DNA of 64,000 nt from Shewanella ulleungensis. GTDB lineage: Bacteria > Pseudomonadota > Gammaproteobacteria > Enterobacterales > Shewanellaceae. Under the pieces are notes generated by a model that made no database searches, was not told the DNA's origin, and worked only from the letters and a program-made list of their open reading frames with translations. The stretch covers positions 186,001 through 250,000 of the forward strand of contig NZ_BMQW01000005.1 in the NCBI RefSeq assembly GCF_014648315.1. Reading direction: 5' to 3'. The position numbers and the translations under genes were made by a program. Numbering within the stretch: the stretch's first letter is position 1; every line of letters begins with the position of its first letter. This document shows positions 8,865 through 19,046 of the stretch, in pieces.

Positions 8865-9176
8865 AATGATCAGTCTCTGTGTTAAATGTTAAAATCCATA
8901 CTCAATCAAAACAGTGTAATAAATCAACCTGAGACTGAGATTAAAAATTAACAATAATAAACCAGTAGGTGCTTTAGGTAATAATAAGGTTTATTCTGCC
9001 ACTCAATCGGCATCTTATGGGTTGATGCAATACATTATGCATCATATAAAGTGCAGAAATGACATCTTATCTAGCTTGCCATAATATGTCAGCACAGTTA
9101 AAGTTCACTATCACATTATTTTACAGCAATGGCTCGATTGATTTTTAGCGTATTTATTTGAAGGGTTACTATTTTT
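8865..9176. other. Intergenic region, no gene seen
   Basis: 312 bp between divergent genes. It is AT-rich and carries a direct AT-rich stretch (ATGCATCATAT near 9036-9046) but no ORF, RNA gene or convincing terminator. It must hold both promoters. Confidence 0.5.
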
Positions 9177-9665
9177 ATGGAACAAATATTTGAAAAATTG
9201 ATGTATGCATCACGCTGGATCATGGCACCGATTTATTTAGGATTAAGCCTAGTCTTACTCGCCTTAGGCATAAAATTCTTTCAAGAGATCTTTCACATCA
9301 TTCCTATTATTTTCACCATTGCTGAAGTTGATTTAGTGCTCGTGACCCTATCACTCATCGACATCACCTTAGTGGGTGGCCTACTGATTATGGTGATGTT
9401 TTCAGGTTATGAAAACTTCGTGTCACAGCTTGATGTCGGTGAAAACAGTGAAAAACTCAGCTGGCTAGGCAAGATGGATTCCGGTTCACTTAAAAATAAA
9501 GTGGCCGCATCGATTGTCGCTATTTCATCAATTCATTTGCTCAAAGTCTTTATGAATGCCGAAAACATCGAAAACGACAAAATCATGTGGTATTTGCTCA
9601 TCCACATCACCTTTGTGTTATCGGCCTTCGCCATGGGGTATTTGGATAAGATAACCCGTAAGTAA
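9177..9665 (+). CDS. YqhA family (UPF0114) inner-membrane protein
   Basis: 162 residues with the family's opening, [19 protein letters not shown], the conserved [23 protein letters not shown] region in the middle, and four membrane segments (about 12-32, 52-74, 107-125, 135-155). Length is typical of the family. The function of UPF0114 proteins is not established. It is the last normal chromosomal gene before the mobile-element scar. Confidence 0.88.
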   Translation: MEQIFEKLMYASRWIMAPIYLGLSLVLLALGIKFFQEIFHIIPIIFTIAEVDLVLVTLSLIDITLVGGLLIMVMFSGYENFVSQLDVGENSEKLSWLGKMDSGSLKNKVAASIVAISSIHLLKVFMNAENIENDKIMWYLLIHITFVLSAFAMGYLDKITRK

Positions 9666-9722
9666 TAACTGAATTTCGTCGTGGAAATAGCATAACAATA
9701 TCGTGGGGCAGAAAGTTTGTTC

Positions 9723-9754
9723 TGACCCAACATAATTATGACCCAACATAATTA
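9723..9754. repeat. Tandem 16-bp direct repeat
   Basis: TGACCCAACATAATTA occurs twice back to back at 9723-9738 and 9739-9754, directly before the integrase fragment. It looks like a duplicated end or remnant of a lost element. Confidence 0.75.
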
Positions 9755-9755
9755 A

Positions 9756-9884
9756 GTGAGTTGGCTTTTCCGTTACCGAATAGGCAATAGGAACACAAAC
9801 CCCACAAAGCTGGTATTGGGAAGTTACCCTGATTTGTCATTGGTAAATGCGCGGAAGAAGCGTGAAGAAGAAGCAAAAACTAAG
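9756..9884 (+). pseudogene. Tyrosine integrase N-terminal fragment (DUF4102 type)
   Basis: About 40 residues starting SWLFRYRIGNRN and including TKLVLGSYPDLSLVNARKKR match the N-terminal arm-binding (DUF4102) domain of phage and island integrases, whose usual pattern is W-FRYR...LGSYPD-SL--AR--R. The catalytic domain is absent: the frame passes into unrelated sequence after the EEEAKTK stretch. It is a dead remnant and suggests that an integrative element once sat here. Confidence 0.7.
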
Positions 9885-9919
9885 CCACCCATTGTTGAAC
9901 AGGGGAAAGTTTATTCTGG

Positions 9920-10438
9920 CCCCACTTATGATAAAGTGTCAGTGAACGTCCTTGAGCTGCTAGTGATGCTCGAATGAGAAAATGCTGCTTTCGGTCATCA
10001 AGATCTGACCAATCGATATGAATGATTGGTTGCTTCATTTTTCCGACTAGCAAATAGGTCATACGGGTGTATATGAACTCGATATCACGATGTAAGTGAC
10101 CATTGCTACAAAGCCAATCCACACGTTTAATCTTATGTTTTTCCATGGCTTGACTCTCAATATCACGGCCAAGACCCGTGATTCATAGGGAGCCACCATT
10201 CATTGCGCTTTCGATTGCAGAGAATAAACTCTGTCGGCGAGTTTTGTGCATTAACGGGGTGACAAACGATAGGCATTTTGATAAAACTTGTTTCGCATTC
10301 ATGGCATTTACTCATGGTAATTTTTGTTTGGCGATAAATTTGATCACCAAATGCCATGAATGTTCCTTTCTTTTTTACTTATCTCTTTATTTATTCAGTT
10401 CTTTTTGTGGGAATTCGTCAAATTTAGACCCCACTTAT
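9920..10438. repeat. Repeated CCCCACTTAT motif flanking the transposase scar
   Basis: CCCCACTTAT occurs at 9920-9929 and 10429-10438 in the same orientation, on the two sides of the transposase remnant, each after a T-rich stretch resembling the TCTGACCC sequences at 9721-9744. The sequence between 10196 and 10428 contains no gene I can support. Confidence 0.45.
9931..10195 (-). pseudogene. IS4-family transposase fragment
   Basis: On the minus strand an open frame reads GLGRDIESQAMEKHKIKRVD followed by WLCSNGHLHRD, then HIDWSDLDDRKQHFLIRASL and GRSLTLY. This is the N-terminal part and first catalytic Asp region of an IS4-type transposase. It is cut off at both ends: a stop codon lies just upstream near 10195, and after LTLY (9931) the sequence becomes unrelated. 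The later D and E catalytic residues are missing, so it is inactive. Confidence 0.75.
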
Positions 10439-10453
10439 TTATGATTAATTGAA

Positions 10454-11356
10454 TTATTTTTTTGCATTTTTACGAGCGATTTCCTCGACTCTGCAATCTA
10501 TAAACTTCTTATACATTGATTGTGCGGACTCAGACTTTACAGTGTCGACTTTAGTTGAAAATAAATTATAGTAAACCCTAAATAAATCTTTATCATCAGT
10601 GTAATTTTTAGACCACATATTTACAATTCCTGCTTTTTCCCATTCTTTTCTTTGAGCCTGATTTTTGTGTATTGGAAATGTTCTATTTAGAACTTCTTTA
10701 TAGGCTGAATTATTAATTTGCTTAACGATTGAACGTAAATTCTGTGCAACTAACCCCAAATCATTCATATTCAAATTCAATGGTTTTTCAAATAGTGCGC
10801 TATGCTTATCAATGCCAAGTTTCATAGCATTTTTTGCACCTAACTTACCAAACCGATGAACACAACAATGCCTCAATTGACAAATTTTGTTAAATTCAGT
10901 TTCAGCTTGGTTATTAAGAGATAATTTTAAATCCAAAAGATCACTAAATGTTTTTTTTATGTTATCGCTGTGAGTAAAAGAAAACTCATCCATCAAAGCT
11001 TCTGGAAGTAACTGTTTAGTGTGATGTAATGCTGCTCCAAATGTAATTTCCCTTAACGAAACTGATTTTTGAGAATGTATATCTACTTGAACTAGCCCCC
11101 TCACTAAAGCTCGAACATAACTCTCTACGGCAGACATATAACCAAGAAAAGCTATAGTAGCCATCTCTCTCGAAACGTCAGAACTTGATACCCAAAGCAA
11201 ATTGATTTTATTTGCATTTGTTAAAAATTGATCAATAGGAGATATATTTAGCTCTTTGTATTCCCTATCAAAAAGATTCTCTGTATCTATAGTTTGCGTA
11301 ATGGCCTGAACTTTTACTATTTCCGAAAAATCTAGAGTGTTAATTTCATTTATCAT
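10454..11356 (-). CDS. HEPN-domain protein, predicted ribonuclease (defence operon, gene 3)
   Basis: 300 residues, mostly helical, no signal or membrane segment. Residues about 65-90 (ATIAFLGYMSAVESYVRALV) look like the first HEPN helix, and residues 157-170 contain RHCCVH (Arg162, His167), the Rx4H signature of catalytic HEPN ribonucleases, in a context (CVHRFGKLG) like the RiboL-PSP and MAE_28990 HEPN groups. The C-terminal third is Lys- and Arg-rich. Its start overlaps the ATPase stop by ATGA, so translation is coupled. HEPN proteins in defence operons typically cut RNA to stop infected cells. That role is inferred; no close family name is recognised. Confidence 0.75.
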   Translation of the reverse strand: MINEINTLDFSEIVKVQAITQTIDTENLFDREYKELNISPIDQFLTNANKINLLWVSSSDVSREMATIAFLGYMSAVESYVRALVRGLVQVDIHSQKSVSLREITFGAALHHTKQLLPEALMDEFSFTHSDNIKKTFSDLLDLKLSLNNQAETEFNKICQLRHCCVHRFGKLGAKNAMKLGIDKHSALFEKPLNLNMNDLGLVAQNLRSIVKQINNSAYKEVLNRTFPIHKNQAQRKEWEKAGIVNMWSKNYTDDKDLFRVYYNLFSTKVDTVKSESAQSMYKKFIDCRVEEIARKNAKK

Positions 11357-13092
11357 TGTAAAAAGTCATCCACAAAACCTGTTACTAATTTAATTATTTT
11401 CTCAGCTCTGACTTTGCCAATTCGCTTCGCCTGTCTGAGCTCTTTGCTTGGGTCTTGAGAAGAAAGAAAGTCACCAATGTTTTTAAACTTTGGAATTTCT
11501 TTCTTTATTTTATTCATTTGCCAAGTCGTTAATCCCGGAACGGTATGTATAGGTAATGCCATACATTGCTCAAATGTCGATATATCAATCAATTCTGACC
11601 CGCAATTATGACAAAATTTCTGTGATTGATTAATCCTATCCATACCACAAGAGCCACAAGGAGGTAAATTAAACGCCAATGACTCTAGCTCATCTTTTGC
11701 CATCAAAGTGGAAATCGACCGCCGTAGAGGATGTTTAGTCGAAGGTGACTTAATAATATCAATAGTTGTTTTTGCTGAAGCGGTCTTCTCTTTTGAAATA
11801 AAGGCTTTTTTATTTAACAATGCTGATAAATGTGGAATATATCGGGTGTACCCTCTCTGAGAACCATGAGAGACCACTTCAGGAATCTCAAACAACAAAC
11901 CAGCTTCAATCAAGAGATTAAACATACGTTCTACATATGGATTAGTTTGGGCATCAGAGACTCCAACTCGAAGCTGTTTGTGTCCACTTTCAATCGCTTT
12001 GCTATTATTAATTTTAACTTCTTTACAAATTGTATCAAAAACAGATTCTCCCGTTTCCAAGAGTTTTTTCAACTTTGGAGACTTCAATTTAATAGACCGA
12101 AACTCCTCAATTCTTGCTTCAATATGATGTTGAACTATTCTATTGAGACCTTGTTGTTGCGTTTTAAAGTCACCAGCTAAAAACTCTTGCATCATCCCTA
12201 GAAAAGCTCTGGGTATACCAAATGCAGCAAACTTTAAATACTCTCTAACTTCTATCGGAACATCATTAAAATTATGAATTCTTTTTTTTGCTATATCTTC
12301 CATTATTTCACTGTATAAAGGTTCCTCCACCGAGATCCAAACAGGAATAAAGTCGCCTTCTTGGGTAGGATGAAATCTAGCACCATATTCAGTAGTCCCG
12401 GGATATACAGAGGCCTTTGGAGATATATGAGGTGATTTTAATGTTCTGAATATATCGAAAAACTCTTTCATATACTCTGGGGTTAAAGTCAACGCAGCAT
12501 CATCAAGTAGTAATACTGTACGCGTTCGGCCACTAAGCACTCTTAAATTATCAATTATATTTTTGACATTAGAAATTGATAATTTCCTAACTTCAAGCTG
12601 CTCCTCTTCAGTTAAGGAAATCCCCTTTTCCAATTGATTTATAACATTACCTAATGAATTTACATCCAAATAGTTCAAACTCTCAAATAAATCCTCATCA
12701 GTAAGTTCATGATTTATTTCTTTTATTGTTTCATAAGAGGAAACGACAATCCTAGCCAAAACCCAAGAGTGAAATAAATTTATTGCATCAATTTTAGATG
12801 TGAGCAACGGCTCTAGGCGATAATATCGATTAAAAGACACATAAACAGCAAAAGGTTTAGACTCATTTTCTTGGCATAATATCGATGCATAACGCATCAT
12901 ATGAGTCTTCCCGCAGCCTCTTGGCCCCACTATTAGCGTAGTTTGCCTTTTGATCAAACTATCAATAACTTTATTAAAAATATCATTGTCAGCCGTCTCA
13001 GCTTTCAAATCACCGCTTGGTATGAAATCAGCTCTCTGTTCTATTGCTTCTTCGAGAAGGTCCTGCTCTATCGTATCCACTATTTTCACCAT
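11353..13092 (-). CDS. AAA-type ATPase with zinc ribbon and helix-hairpin-helix (defence operon, gene 2)
   Basis: 579 residues. Walker A GPRGCGKT is at 56-63, Walker B RTVLLLDDA at 191-199 (Asp-Asp), followed by a sensor-like stretch ASVYPGTTEYG (227-237) and an arginine-bearing FGIPRAFLGMM (291-301) recalling the ORC/STAND lineage. A helical middle region leads to a four-cysteine zinc ribbon (Cys479, 482, 494, 497) and two C-terminal helix-hairpin-helix units (about 517-579, with RIGKVRAEKI), which usually contact DNA. The start follows the methylase stop without a gap (TGA-ATG). I infer a DNA-sensing or switch ATPase; I do not recognise a named family. Confidence 0.8.
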   Translation of the reverse strand: MVKIVDTIEQDLLEEAIEQRADFIPSGDLKAETADNDIFNKVIDSLIKRQTTLIVGPRGCGKTHMMRYASILCQENESKPFAVYVSFNRYYRLEPLLTSKIDAINLFHSWVLARIVVSSYETIKEINHELTDEDLFESLNYLDVNSLGNVINQLEKGISLTEEEQLEVRKLSISNVKNIIDNLRVLSGRTRTVLLLDDAALTLTPEYMKEFFDIFRTLKSPHISPKASVYPGTTEYGARFHPTQEGDFIPVWISVEEPLYSEIMEDIAKKRIHNFNDVPIEVREYLKFAAFGIPRAFLGMMQEFLAGDFKTQQQGLNRIVQHHIEARIEEFRSIKLKSPKLKKLLETGESVFDTICKEVKINNSKAIESGHKQLRVGVSDAQTNPYVERMFNLLIEAGLLFEIPEVVSHGSQRGYTRYIPHLSALLNKKAFISKEKTASAKTTIDIIKSPSTKHPLRRSISTLMAKDELESLAFNLPPCGSCGMDRINQSQKFCHNCGSELIDISTFEQCMALPIHTVPGLTTWQMNKIKKEIPKFKNIGDFLSSQDPSKELRQAKRIGKVRAEKIIKLVTGFVDDFLQ

Positions 13093-14310
13093 TCAAATAT
13101 TTGTAACAGGTAAACTTAATAACCGTTCCATTGTTAAATACTTTGCTCCAGTCCCATGAATTCGTGACTGTATAGCCGCCTGGCCGACCTCACTAACAAG
13201 AAACTCATACACTAAGTCACGCCATTTAAAAGGTATTACTAATCGATAAATACAATCAGATATGGGAGCTTCCCCTTTAGACACAATACATATTTTTTTA
13301 GTTAAATTTCTACCTACTCTAGCCATCAGAATATCGCCTTCTTTCGCAATAACATGCCTAGATTTTTCAGACCCTATACCGCCTGAAAATAACTCTAAAT
13401 TTACAAATTTCATATCATCATGAAAATCAACGGTATGAAATATCCTCTGATGTGACTCTCTACACTGTTTTGAGTTACTTACCCCTCTAGAAACAGAGCA
13501 GCCTAATTCTGACAACGTCACACAATTTTTCGTTCTACCTTTTCTACCCTGATGATATGAATAATCTAATGACTCAATTCCGTCATTTTTTGGTATTACT
13601 ATTTCCTTTGATGTATTACCTAAAGACTCAAGCTCCTCAAGACTTATAAAGCCATTAGTTCCGCCCTTGGTAATAATCATAATATGGGCTTGAGCATTAG
13701 TACCAACAAAAGCATTTGTTGGAAGTTTGACAACTTTTTCGATAGCATTTGACTTTAAAATGAACTCTCTAAACTTTCTATTTCTCTCTCCAGAAATAAA
13801 ACCATCAGGAATTATTAAACCTAACTGCCCTCTAGGCTTCAGTGATGCCAAGTTCTGAACAACAAATATTACTTCTGCAGATAGTTCTTTTATACCTATA
13901 ATTTCTTTTGGTAACCCTGCATTAACCAAAAAGTCATGATGTTTTTTCTGCCATTGAGGCCTAATAAATGGAGGATTACAAATTGCTAAATCAATATTTT
14001 CTGGATATAGGCCGATATCGCTGATCAATGATGGCTCTAGTGCATCCTTAAAAAAGTGTTTGTGACTAAGTTGGTGTCCTGAAGTTGGCATTAATTCTAA
14101 CGATGTGTTGCACTCGATATCGACCGTTATGTACTGAGCCTTTGCCCATTTCTTTGCCGCAGCTTTAGACAGAGAGCCATCTCCACTTCCTAAATCTAAT
14201 ACTATCTTGGGGTTTTTAATTGATAAAAAAGAAACTAAAACTTCACTAACCCTTTCTCTTGTGTAATATCGCCCTAATGGATCAGAAAAAGTGCTCACTA
14301 TTGATGACAT
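13093..14310 (-). CDS. N6-adenine DNA methylase with HsdS-like recognition domain (defence operon, gene 1)
   Basis: 405 residues. Motif I VLDLGSGDGS (37-46) binds SAM, and motif IV NPPF (112-115) is the adenine-N6 catalytic loop. The stretch GLIIPDGFISGERNRKFREF is typical of HsdM/Eco57I-like methylases. From about residue 255 to the end the sequence resembles one type I specificity half-subunit (EGDILMARVGR, ISDCIYRL, then HGTGAKYLTMERLLSLPV). One chain therefore carries both methylation and target choice. There is no nuclease or translocase domain and no HsdR neighbour. An AAGG ribosome site precedes the start. Likely marks self DNA. Confidence 0.85.
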   Translation of the reverse strand: MSSIVSTFSDPLGRYYTRERVSEVLVSFLSIKNPKIVLDLGSGDGSLSKAAAKKWAKAQYITVDIECNTSLELMPTSGHQLSHKHFFKDALEPSLISDIGLYPENIDLAICNPPFIRPQWQKKHHDFLVNAGLPKEIIGIKELSAEVIFVVQNLASLKPRGQLGLIIPDGFISGERNRKFREFILKSNAIEKVVKLPTNAFVGTNAQAHIMIITKGGTNGFISLEELESLGNTSKEIVIPKNDGIESLDYSYHQGRKGRTKNCVTLSELGCSVSRGVSNSKQCRESHQRIFHTVDFHDDMKFVNLELFSGGIGSEKSRHVIAKEGDILMARVGRNLTKKICIVSKGEAPISDCIYRLVIPFKWRDLVYEFLVSEVGQAAIQSRIHGTGAKYLTMERLLSLPVTNI

Positions 14311-14838
14311 ACAATAACCTTAAAAATTCTTTTACTAAATGGTGAACAGATAGTTAGCATTTGTTACGCGTCATGAAATTTTAAGTTAAAGGATAACAAA
14401 AAAATCAGCTGAGATAGCGTTGCATCAACTATAGAAAGTCACTATAACTTCAATAACACTAAAGTATCTCAAAAACTTGGATTTCGAAGTCACAGGCTTC
14501 CGCATAGAGCTAAAGATAACATTAGTTTCTCGCTGGTACCAGCCACAAATTTTAGTACCGCTAAGTGGGTATTAACAGTCATCACTTTTAGATAAATTAG
14601 GTCAGAGTAAAATCACCCAAATAACCAATAAATAAAAGCCCCGACACTGTTAAGTATCGGGGCTTTCTCTTTTCTTTTTACAAGAAGTTTGGCTTTAAGC
14701 TTTTAGGCTTTCGACCAGCATACAATGCATCTAACGCAGGAAAAATGGGCTTAGAGCAAGGCTTTTTGTAGCGACGTGTAGCGTTTTTCTACACGAGCTG
14801 CAAAGTAACGCCGCTATAACCCATTTTAACCAGTTAGA
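14311..14838. other. Intergenic region between defence operon and groESL
   Basis: 528 bp without a supportable gene. It contains the defence operon promoter region (14311-14450), a lone GGTCAGAGTAAAAT stretch (about 14604-14617) similar in kind to the TCTGACCC sequences on the island's other side, the 14639-14664 terminator, and a small hairpin GTGTAG/CTACAC (14776-14794) just after groL. Confidence 0.6.
14637..14668 (-). terminator. Rho-independent terminator for groESL
   Basis: AAAGCCCCGA pairs with TCGGGGCTTT around a short AT loop, with T-rich sequence on both sides. It lies 170 bp past the groL stop on the minus strand; the T tail TTTTATTT on that strand fits. It may work in both directions. 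Confidence 0.8.
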
Positions 14839-16503
<1,665 letters not shown>

Positions 16504-16533
16504 TTAATTGGAAAGTCGATTGATGCGTGAGGC

Positions 16534-16824
16534 TTAGCCTACAACAGCCATCAGGTCAGCTTCTGACAGGATCAAGACTTCTTCACCGTCAATTTTTTCT
16601 TTTTTAACGCCGTAACCTTCATTGAAGATCACAACGTCACCCACTTTAACGTCAAGTGGAGTAACTGTGCCGTTTTCTGAAATGCGACCATTGCCTACTG
16701 CAAGGATTTTACCGCGAGTTGATTTTTCAGCTGCGCTGCCTGTAAGCACGATGCCGCCTGCTGATTTTGATTCAACTTCTAAACGTTTAACGATAACGCG
16801 GTCATGTAATGGACGAATATTCAT
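16534..16824 (-). CDS. groS: 10-kDa co-chaperonin GroES
   Basis: 96 residues, the normal length. It starts [20 protein letters not shown] and contains the mobile loop ([13 protein letters not shown]) and the roof and core motifs [11 protein letters not shown] and [13 protein letters not shown]. It caps the GroEL ring. The start has an AGGAGAG ribosome site. Confidence 0.99.
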   Translation of the reverse strand: MNIRPLHDRVIVKRLEVESKSAGGIVLTGSAAEKSTRGKILAVGNGRISENGTVTPLDVKVGDVVIFNEGYGVKKEKIDGEEVLILSEADLMAVVG

Positions 16825-16907
16825 CTATGAACTCTCCTAATGATTTGATGCCCAAAAAACGAGGCTATTAACTAACAAAAAAGGGTTTTCCCCTTGATGC
16901 ATGTGAT

Positions 16908-16937
16908 ATGGGGGTGATTGATCACAGATCCAAGGGG
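16908..16937 (-). promoter_or_regulatory. Sigma-32 heat-shock promoter of groESL
   Basis: On the minus strand CCCCTTGGAT is followed after 14 bases by CCCCAT, which fits the sigma-32 pattern CTTGAAA-N13-15-CCCCATNT. It lies about 85 bp before the groS start. Confidence 0.8.
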
Positions 16938-17038
16938 AATTTAAAAAAAAACTACACTTTTTTTAAGTCTGTTTTATTAAAGCTGAACTAATCCTGATAG
17001 AATTCGACACCTTTAAAACCCCAGACGTTAGAGAATAG

Positions 17039-18526
17039 ATGAAAGACAGACACGGGTTGCTCAGTGCACCTATTGGTCGTGTATTATTTAATATGACCTT
17101 ACCGAACCTGATTGGAATAATGACCATTCTGGGTGGCAGTCTGGTAGACATCTTTTTTATCAGTCAGTTGGGGACTGAGGCATTAGCTGCGGTGAGCTTT
17201 ACCTTCCCTGTTACCTTGGTTATTTCAAGTATTGGTATTGGTATTGGTGCAGGGGTGTCGACTAACCTTGGGCGTTTGATTGGCTCAGGCCATGCGCCAG
17301 AATCCAAGGTGTTCTTGTTTGATGCCTTGTGCATGACCTTATTGATTATTTGGGGTTTATCAATACTCGGTTGTGTGTTTATTGAGCCTATTTTTAGCTT
17401 ACTCGGTGCTAACCAAGCCAGCTTACCGTTAATTAATGACTATATGTGGTACTGGTATTTGGGCGCTCCCGCACTGGTGTTGTTGATGGTAGGCAATCAA
17501 GGATTACGTGCCACTGGCGACACTCGCTCCCCTGCAAAAATTATGATGCTTGCGGCAGTGGTTAATTTAATTCTCGACCCGCTGCTTATTTTTGGCATAG
17601 GCCCATTTCCACGCTTAGAAATACAAGGGGCTGCGATTGCAACTACGCTCTCATGGGTTGTGGCTATGTCGTTGGCCGGATATTTAATTGTTATCAAACG
17701 CAAGTTGGTTGAGTTTGCCAGTTTTGATATTGGCCGGCTTATTTTGCACTGGAAAGCCCTTGCGCACATTGCTCGCCCAGCTGCCTTAATGAATGTAATT
17801 AACCCTATTGCTAACGGCATTATTATGGCCATGCTGGCACGCATTGATCATGCTGGTGTGGCTGCATTTGGAGCAGGGATCCGCTTAGAGTCGGTGTTAT
17901 TAATTGTGGTGATGGCTTTGTCATCAAGCTTAATGCCGTTTATTGCGCAAAACTTAGGGGCAGACCAGCCAGAGCGAGCAAAAAAAGCCTTATTGATGTC
18001 GCTACAGTTTGTATTTGTGTTTCAAACCCTATTATTTATTCCGCTGTATTTTAATGCCACTGCCATTGCTCAACTGTTTACCAACGACCCGTTAGTGATC
18101 GATTGGCTAAGTTTTTATGTGATGATATTGCCTGCAGCCTATGGCCCATTAGGTATTGTGATTGTTGTTGCCACAAGCTTAAATGCTTATCACAGACCAT
18201 TAAGCTCGCTAGTCATTAACCTTTGCCGATTAATGTTGATCATGCTGCCTTTAGCGGCATTAGGGGCATATATTGGTGGCGTAAAAGGGATTTTGCTTGC
18301 ATTGCCAATCACTAACACTTTTATGGGCATTGCTTGTTATTATTTGGCCACTCAAATTAGCGAACCCGAGCACATTAAGCACAGTGTGCCATACGGTGAT
18401 AAAACCAATCAGTCTAATAATGGCCAACGTTATAATAACAGCCATGACAATCAGCCAGATAACGGTAAAGAACTGTTGCGCACTTCAGTGCCGTCTAAAT
18501 CTGCGTCAAATAACCTCGTAGATTAA
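17039..18526 (+). CDS. MATE-family multidrug/sodium antiporter
   Basis: 495 residues. Twelve predicted membrane segments form two related halves, opening with the MATE hallmark RVLFNMTLPNLIGIMTILGG and VDIFFISQLGTEALAAVSF. MATE proteins export cationic drugs in exchange for Na+ or H+. The last 45 or so residues are a hydrophilic, Asn- and Ser-rich cytoplasmic tail that the core family lacks. The ribosome site (AGAGAA) is weak. Confidence 0.92.
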   Translation: MKDRHGLLSAPIGRVLFNMTLPNLIGIMTILGGSLVDIFFISQLGTEALAAVSFTFPVTLVISSIGIGIGAGVSTNLGRLIGSGHAPESKVFLFDALCMTLLIIWGLSILGCVFIEPIFSLLGANQASLPLINDYMWYWYLGAPALVLLMVGNQGLRATGDTRSPAKIMMLAAVVNLILDPLLIFGIGPFPRLEIQGAAIATTLSWVVAMSLAGYLIVIKRKLVEFASFDIGRLILHWKALAHIARPAALMNVINPIANGIIMAMLARIDHAGVAAFGAGIRLESVLLIVVMALSSSLMPFIAQNLGADQPERAKKALLMSLQFVFVFQTLLFIPLYFNATAIAQLFTNDPLVIDWLSFYVMILPAAYGPLGIVIVVATSLNAYHRPLSSLVINLCRLMLIMLPLAALGAYIGGVKGILLALPITNTFMGIACYYLATQISEPEHIKHSVPYGDKTNQSNNGQRYNNSHDNQPDNGKELLRTSVPSKSASNNLVD

Positions 18527-18620
18527 TTCGGCATTAACCTTATACCTAGTGCTTGCCTTTAACTGGCGTCAGTGAGTTAATATCAGTCATTATTATTTAT
18601 AACATTCAGCCATATTATTT

Positions 18621-18986
18621 ATGAAAAATTCCCTCTATGCCGCATTATTGTCGGCCATTATATGCCCTGGTAGTGGTCAGGTTTGGTTAGGTAAAAAATG
18701 GTTAGGCTGGGGGTTTATTAGTGTTAGCTTGCTGTGCGTAATGGTGCTAATGAACCACATTATTAGTCGTGCACAAGTGATTGCTGAACAGATTTTAGCC
18801 GGCTATATTGGCAACGATTTAAGCTCCATTTACACCGAGGTATCTAAAGCCGCACTCGACACACAATCGACCGATTTATCTGGCATCACTTGGTTGTTTA
18901 TTGCTAACTGGGCGCTGAGTATCGCGACTGCATTCTGGTTAGGTGCGAAACAAGATAAACAACTACAAACAAAAACAGCCGACTAA
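18621..18986 (+). CDS. Small two- to three-segment membrane protein, unknown
   Basis: 121 residues with a hydrophobic start (ALLSAIICPGSGQVWLGKKW), whose PGSGQ--LGK pattern resembles the TM2-like proteins, a second segment immediately after, and a third near 91-110. Its stop codon lies within the stem of the terminator that follows. Function unknown. Confidence 0.7.
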   Translation: MKNSLYAALLSAIICPGSGQVWLGKKWLGWGFISVSLLCVMVLMNHIISRAQVIAEQILAGYIGNDLSSIYTEVSKAALDTQSTDLSGITWLFIANWALSIATAFWLGAKQDKQLQTKTAD

Positions 18987-19012
18987 ATTATGTAATAGTC
19001 GGCTGTTTTTTG
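18975..19012 (+). terminator. Strong Rho-independent terminator
   Basis: ACAGCCGACTA (18975-18985) pairs exactly with TAGTCGGCTGT (18996-19006), followed by six Ts. It overlaps the stop codon of the preceding gene. Confidence 0.92.
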
Positions 19013-19046
19013 TGGAGTTATTGATAATAATATTTAACTAGATCAG

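Noticed and set aside
10163..10444. Open frames on both strands between the IS4 remnant and the defence operon
   Set aside because: Low-complexity, without ribosome sites or family motifs; most likely leftover element sequence.
9690..10445. Intact insertion sequence or integrase
   Set aside because: Both coding fragments lack their catalytic parts and no complete terminal inverted repeats are seen.
10454..14310. Type I restriction-modification, BREX or DISARM identity for the operon
   Set aside because: No HsdR, PglZ, BrxL, DrmA-type helicase or PLD nuclease is present; only the methylase resembles those systems.
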